A stretch of 8,623 bases of DNA. It comes from Candidatus Aquidulcis sp. (GTDB lineage: Bacteria > Chloroflexota > Anaerolineae > Anaerolineales > E44-bin32). This document shows positions 6,851 to 8,623 of the stretch, one piece after another. The stretch lies in assembly GCA_020723365.1 (NCBI GenBank), contig DYJB01000115.1:1-8623 (forward strand). Direction: 5' to 3'. The number at the start of each line of letters is the position of its first letter. The stretch's first letter is position 1. The notes beneath the pieces are model-generated. The model was given only the letters and a program-made list of their open reading frames with translations, ran no database searches and had not been told where the DNA came from. Made by a program: the position numbers and the translations under genes.

Positions 6851-6872
6851 CGGGCCGGCGATTGCCGGCCCG
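6851..6872. terminator. GC hairpin between the convergent ends of tatA and the DUF1992 gene
   Basis: A perfect 9-bp stem, CGGGCCGGC / GCCGGCCCG, with a GATT loop, 12 bases after the tatA stop and 33 bases after the stop of the opposing gene. Position and strength suggest a bidirectional terminator. No good T tract follows on either strand, so it may depend on Rho or act by pausing. Confidence 0.55.
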
Positions 6873-6905
6873 CAAGTTACCAACCCTCGCCCTTGAGCTT
6901 CCTCC

Positions 6906-7274
6906 CTAGGCGTCCCGCCGCTGACGGCGGCGCTGCAAGCTCGAGCTCGGCACCATCAGGTTGAAGCGATCGATCTTCGCGTTGATGGCGGCAATCGCGG
7001 CCCGATGTCGCCGACGGGCTTCGGCCCCGCCATCGGAGGCCGCCCACCGGCGATGCGCTTCGGCTAGCTCCGACTCGATTTCGGCCCCCAGCCCGATCCA
7101 CTCCGGCGCCAGGCCGGCTTGCTTCAAGATATGGAAGGCCGCCCGCCATTCCGGCGGGACGTGATCCTCCGGCTCCAGGCGCAGGGGAAGCCCGCGGCCG
7201 GGCAGGCCGTCGAAGGCGCCCTCTTGCTGCGCTTCGACGATGCGCCGCTCGGCCATCCTCTCCAGAATCGACAT
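6906..7274 (-). CDS. DUF1992 (DnaJ homologue C28 conserved domain) protein
   Basis: 122 residues spanning essentially one domain. The family pattern is clear: MAERRIVEAQQEGAFDGLPGRGLPL (about 7-31) with its Leu-Pro-Gly-x-Gly core, PPEWRAAFHILKQAGLAPEW, then a charged helix, and NAKIDRFNLMVPSSSLQR near the C-terminus. The same domain occurs in the eukaryotic DNAJC28 protein, but no J domain (HPD motif) is present here. The molecular role of the bacterial family is not established to my knowledge. No signal peptide, so it is cytoplasmic. The ATG starts six bases after the preceding gene's stop without an obvious Shine-Dalgarno, so translational coupling to the hydrolase-fold gene is likely. Confidence 0.85.
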   Translation of the reverse strand: MSILERMAERRIVEAQQEGAFDGLPGRGLPLRLEPEDHVPPEWRAAFHILKQAGLAPEWIGLGAEIESELAEAHRRWAASDGGAEARRRHRAAIAAINAKIDRFNLMVPSSSLQRRRQRRDA

Positions 7275-7280
7275 GGGATG

Positions 7281-7988
7281 CTAGCGCAGGATCTCGCGCA
7301 GAAACTCGACCGTCAGACGCTGGTCATCTCCGGTCAGCTTCTCGCCGCGCTCGTCGAGGGTTACCAGTCGGACCGGCAGCCCCTGTTGCATCAGACTGTC
7401 TCCGAAGGCCTGGGCCGCTTCCGCCGCGCTGCGATCGCCCGTGGCGGCCAGGATCAGGATCGGCAGCCGGGAGGCGCCTGTAGTCAGCGGCGGGAACTCG
7501 CGGCTGGCCACAGCGGCAACGCCTGTGATGGCCTGCGGATACTGTGAGGCGTAGGCCAGCGCCAGCGTTCCTGCTTCACCAAAGCCAACGATGAAGAAGG
7601 TGCCGCGCAGGGTGGCCTCTCCGTAGGCGAGCGCCAGCGCGCTGCCGATGCGTTCCTGCGCGGTCACGCGGTCGAGCAGGCCTTCGGCGTACGGCAGGTC
7701 CGGGCAGAGCAGCGCGAAGCCGTTGTCCTCGGAGTACTCCCGCCAAGCCTGGAAACAGCCAAGCGCATCCGACTCCGGGCCGTGCAGCGCCAACATGAGC
7801 TCGATGGCGACCCCAGCCTGGTAGTTCGGCGGCGTATAGAAGTAGAGGTTGGTGGGCGACGTGCGGTGGTAGGGCTCGGCGGCGCTGCGGCCCGAGCAGG
7901 CGCCCAGTCCGGCGGCCAGCACCAGCATCAGTACGGCGGCGAACCGTCGCCGGTCAGGGAATGGTGAAGGTCGACTGGACGTCGCCAT
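7281..7988 (-). CDS. Lipoprotein with alpha/beta-hydrolase fold, catalytic residues absent
   Basis: 235 residues. The N-terminus has an RRR stretch, a hydrophobic core and the lipobox LGA-Cys31, so it is a predicted lipoprotein. The rest reads as an alpha/beta hydrolase of the esterase or depolymerase-like type: ELMLALHG with the HG oxyanion motif (69-70), GFALLCPDLPY, the nucleophile-elbow region FIVGFGEAGTLALAYA, and ILAATGD (Asp185). At the elbow, where GxSxG is expected, the sequence is G-F-G-E-A-G, so Gly137 stands in for the nucleophile. No His occurs in the C-terminal 165 residues. It is probably non-catalytic, perhaps a binding protein, or uses a divergent site I cannot see. The ATG at 7988 overlaps the upstream LysM gene by 35 bases; the next Met (residue 21) would lose the charged part of the signal. 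Operon with both neighbours. Confidence 0.75.
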   Translation of the reverse strand: MATSSRPSPFPDRRRFAAVLMLVLAAGLGACSGRSAAEPYHRTSPTNLYFYTPPNYQAGVAIELMLALHGPESDALGCFQAWREYSEDNGFALLCPDLPYAEGLLDRVTAQERIGSALALAYGEATLRGTFFIVGFGEAGTLALAYASQYPQAITGVAAVASREFPPLTTGASRLPILILAATGDRSAAEAAQAFGDSLMQQGLPVRLVTLDERGEKLTGDDQRLTVEFLREILR

Positions 7989-8623
7989 TGGAATCTCTCA
8001 GGTTCAGGGTCTTGCCGGAAGTCCACACGGCGCCTTGCGCGCCCCAGTAGAGATCGATCGCCGTGTCGGTCCCGGCGCGGGTGTGGACGCTGACGGCGCC
8101 GCGATTGTAGAGCGTGAAACCGTCCGGGAAACGGTACACCTGTCCCTGGCCATCATCCAGGGTCCACCCGGCCAGCGCCGCCACGCCGCCCGTGTTGAGG
8201 AGCCGCACCGTTTCGCGATCGAGAATCCCGGCTCCATCGACGCCACGGATCTCCAGGCGCGGTGCCTGTGAATCGGATGGCGGCGGCGTGAGCGTTGCCG
8301 GCGCGGCGGTCGGGGTAGGCCCGGCAGCCTCCGGCGCAGTCGACACCTCGGGGATCGTCAGCACCTGCCCCACCGACAGCCGATCGGGGTCGTTCAACCC
8401 GTTGGCTGCCATCAAGGCCTCGGGCTCAATCCCCAGGTCGCGGGCGATGCTGAAGAGCGTGTCTCCGCCCTGGACGGTGTACGTGTGCGGCGTGGGCGTC
8501 GGCGGGAGAGTCGGCGTGGCGGTTGGAACCTTGCTCGCCAGGACGGCCGCCACATCGAAGGTCGGCGTCGGCGCCGTCGCAAGGGGGCGCGGGCCGCGCC
8601 CCCATATCCACAGGATGATCGTC
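7954..8623 (-). CDS. LysM and lamin-tail domain envelope protein (5' end outside window)
   Basis: 222 visible residues; the frame is open to the window edge, so the N-terminus is missing. The visible start (TIILWIWGR) looks like the end of a membrane helix. It is followed by a Pro/Thr linker, a LysM domain (about 47-91, HTYTVQGGDTLFSIARDLGI through GQVLTIP), a second Pro/Thr linker, and a C-terminal domain (about 122-222) with VRLLNTGG, LAGWTLDDG, and KTLNLRDSNG, matching the lamin-tail (LTD) beta-sandwich. LysM binds N-acetylglucosamine polymers such as peptidoglycan; extracellular LTDs are presumed binding modules. A GTG at 8553 could give a 199-residue protein, but it would cut off the membrane anchor, so the longer partial frame is preferred. 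The stop lies 35 bases inside the next gene. Confidence 0.85.
   Translation of the reverse strand, partial: TIILWIWGRGPRPLATAPTPTFDVAAVLASKVPTATPTLPPTPTPHTYTVQGGDTLFSIARDLGIEPEALMAANGLNDPDRLSVGQVLTIPEVSTAPEAAGPTPTAAPATLTPPPSDSQAPRLEIRGVDGAGILDRETVRLLNTGGVAALAGWTLDDGQGQVYRFPDGFTLYNRGAVSVHTRAGTDTAIDLYWGAQGAVWTSGKTLNLRDSNGDVQSTFTIP

Noticed and set aside
8426..8611. Minus-strand 61-codon open frame at the right edge
   Set aside because: It is a shadow of the LysM gene in another frame; the LysM frame itself is open to the window edge.

Overview
The window comes from a GC-rich bacterium, most probably a member of the Chloroflexota, class Anaerolineae. The best evidence is the 5' two-thirds of a 16S rRNA gene on the minus strand. 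Its 338-region carries the exact EUB338-III variant sequence, and its V4 region reads like Anaerolineae 16S as I remember it. The protein genes agree: lipoproteins and envelope proteins with long Pro/Thr linkers, a TatA of the FGVGRIGKIG type, and a membrane sulfatase-like protein of a kind common in that phylum. Assignment below class level is not possible from this alone.

All genes except tatA lie on the minus strand. From left to right: (1) 1-939, 16S rRNA, its 3' part outside the window; (2) 940-1402, the rRNA leader and upstream spacer, with two tandem near-duplicate sigma70-type promoters, a boxA-like element and several strong inverted repeats, including an apparent three-way junction; (3) 1403-2941, a membrane-anchored sulfatase/alkaline-phosphatase-superfamily protein with an uncertain non-ATG start and an altered metal-site motif; (4) 3087-6526, a DNA-replication/repair operon read as dnaX - ybaB - recR, continuing after 31 bases into an SH3-type lipoprotein gene; (5) 6541-6631, a divergent promoter region; (6) 6632-6838, tatA on the plus strand, closed by a GC-rich hairpin that also faces the end of the next minus-strand gene; (7) 6906-8623, a minus-strand cluster read as LysM/lamin-tail envelope protein (5' end outside the window) - alpha/beta-hydrolase-fold lipoprotein - DUF1992 protein.

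The dnaX-ybaB-recR trio is a widespread bacterial arrangement linking the clamp loader (tau), a nucleoid-associated protein and the RecFOR gap-repair factor. Here recR starts inside the stop codon of ybaB (GTGA). The flanking genes are mostly cell-envelope proteins exported by Sec or lipidated.

I see no CRISPR array, insertion sequence, tRNA or prophage gene. I did not find a clearly new multi-gene system. The points most worth a second look are the structured rRNA leader between the tandem promoters, the hydrolase-fold lipoprotein that lacks its catalytic Ser and His, and the sulfatase-like protein with DTG in place of DHG beside a nine-base G tract.
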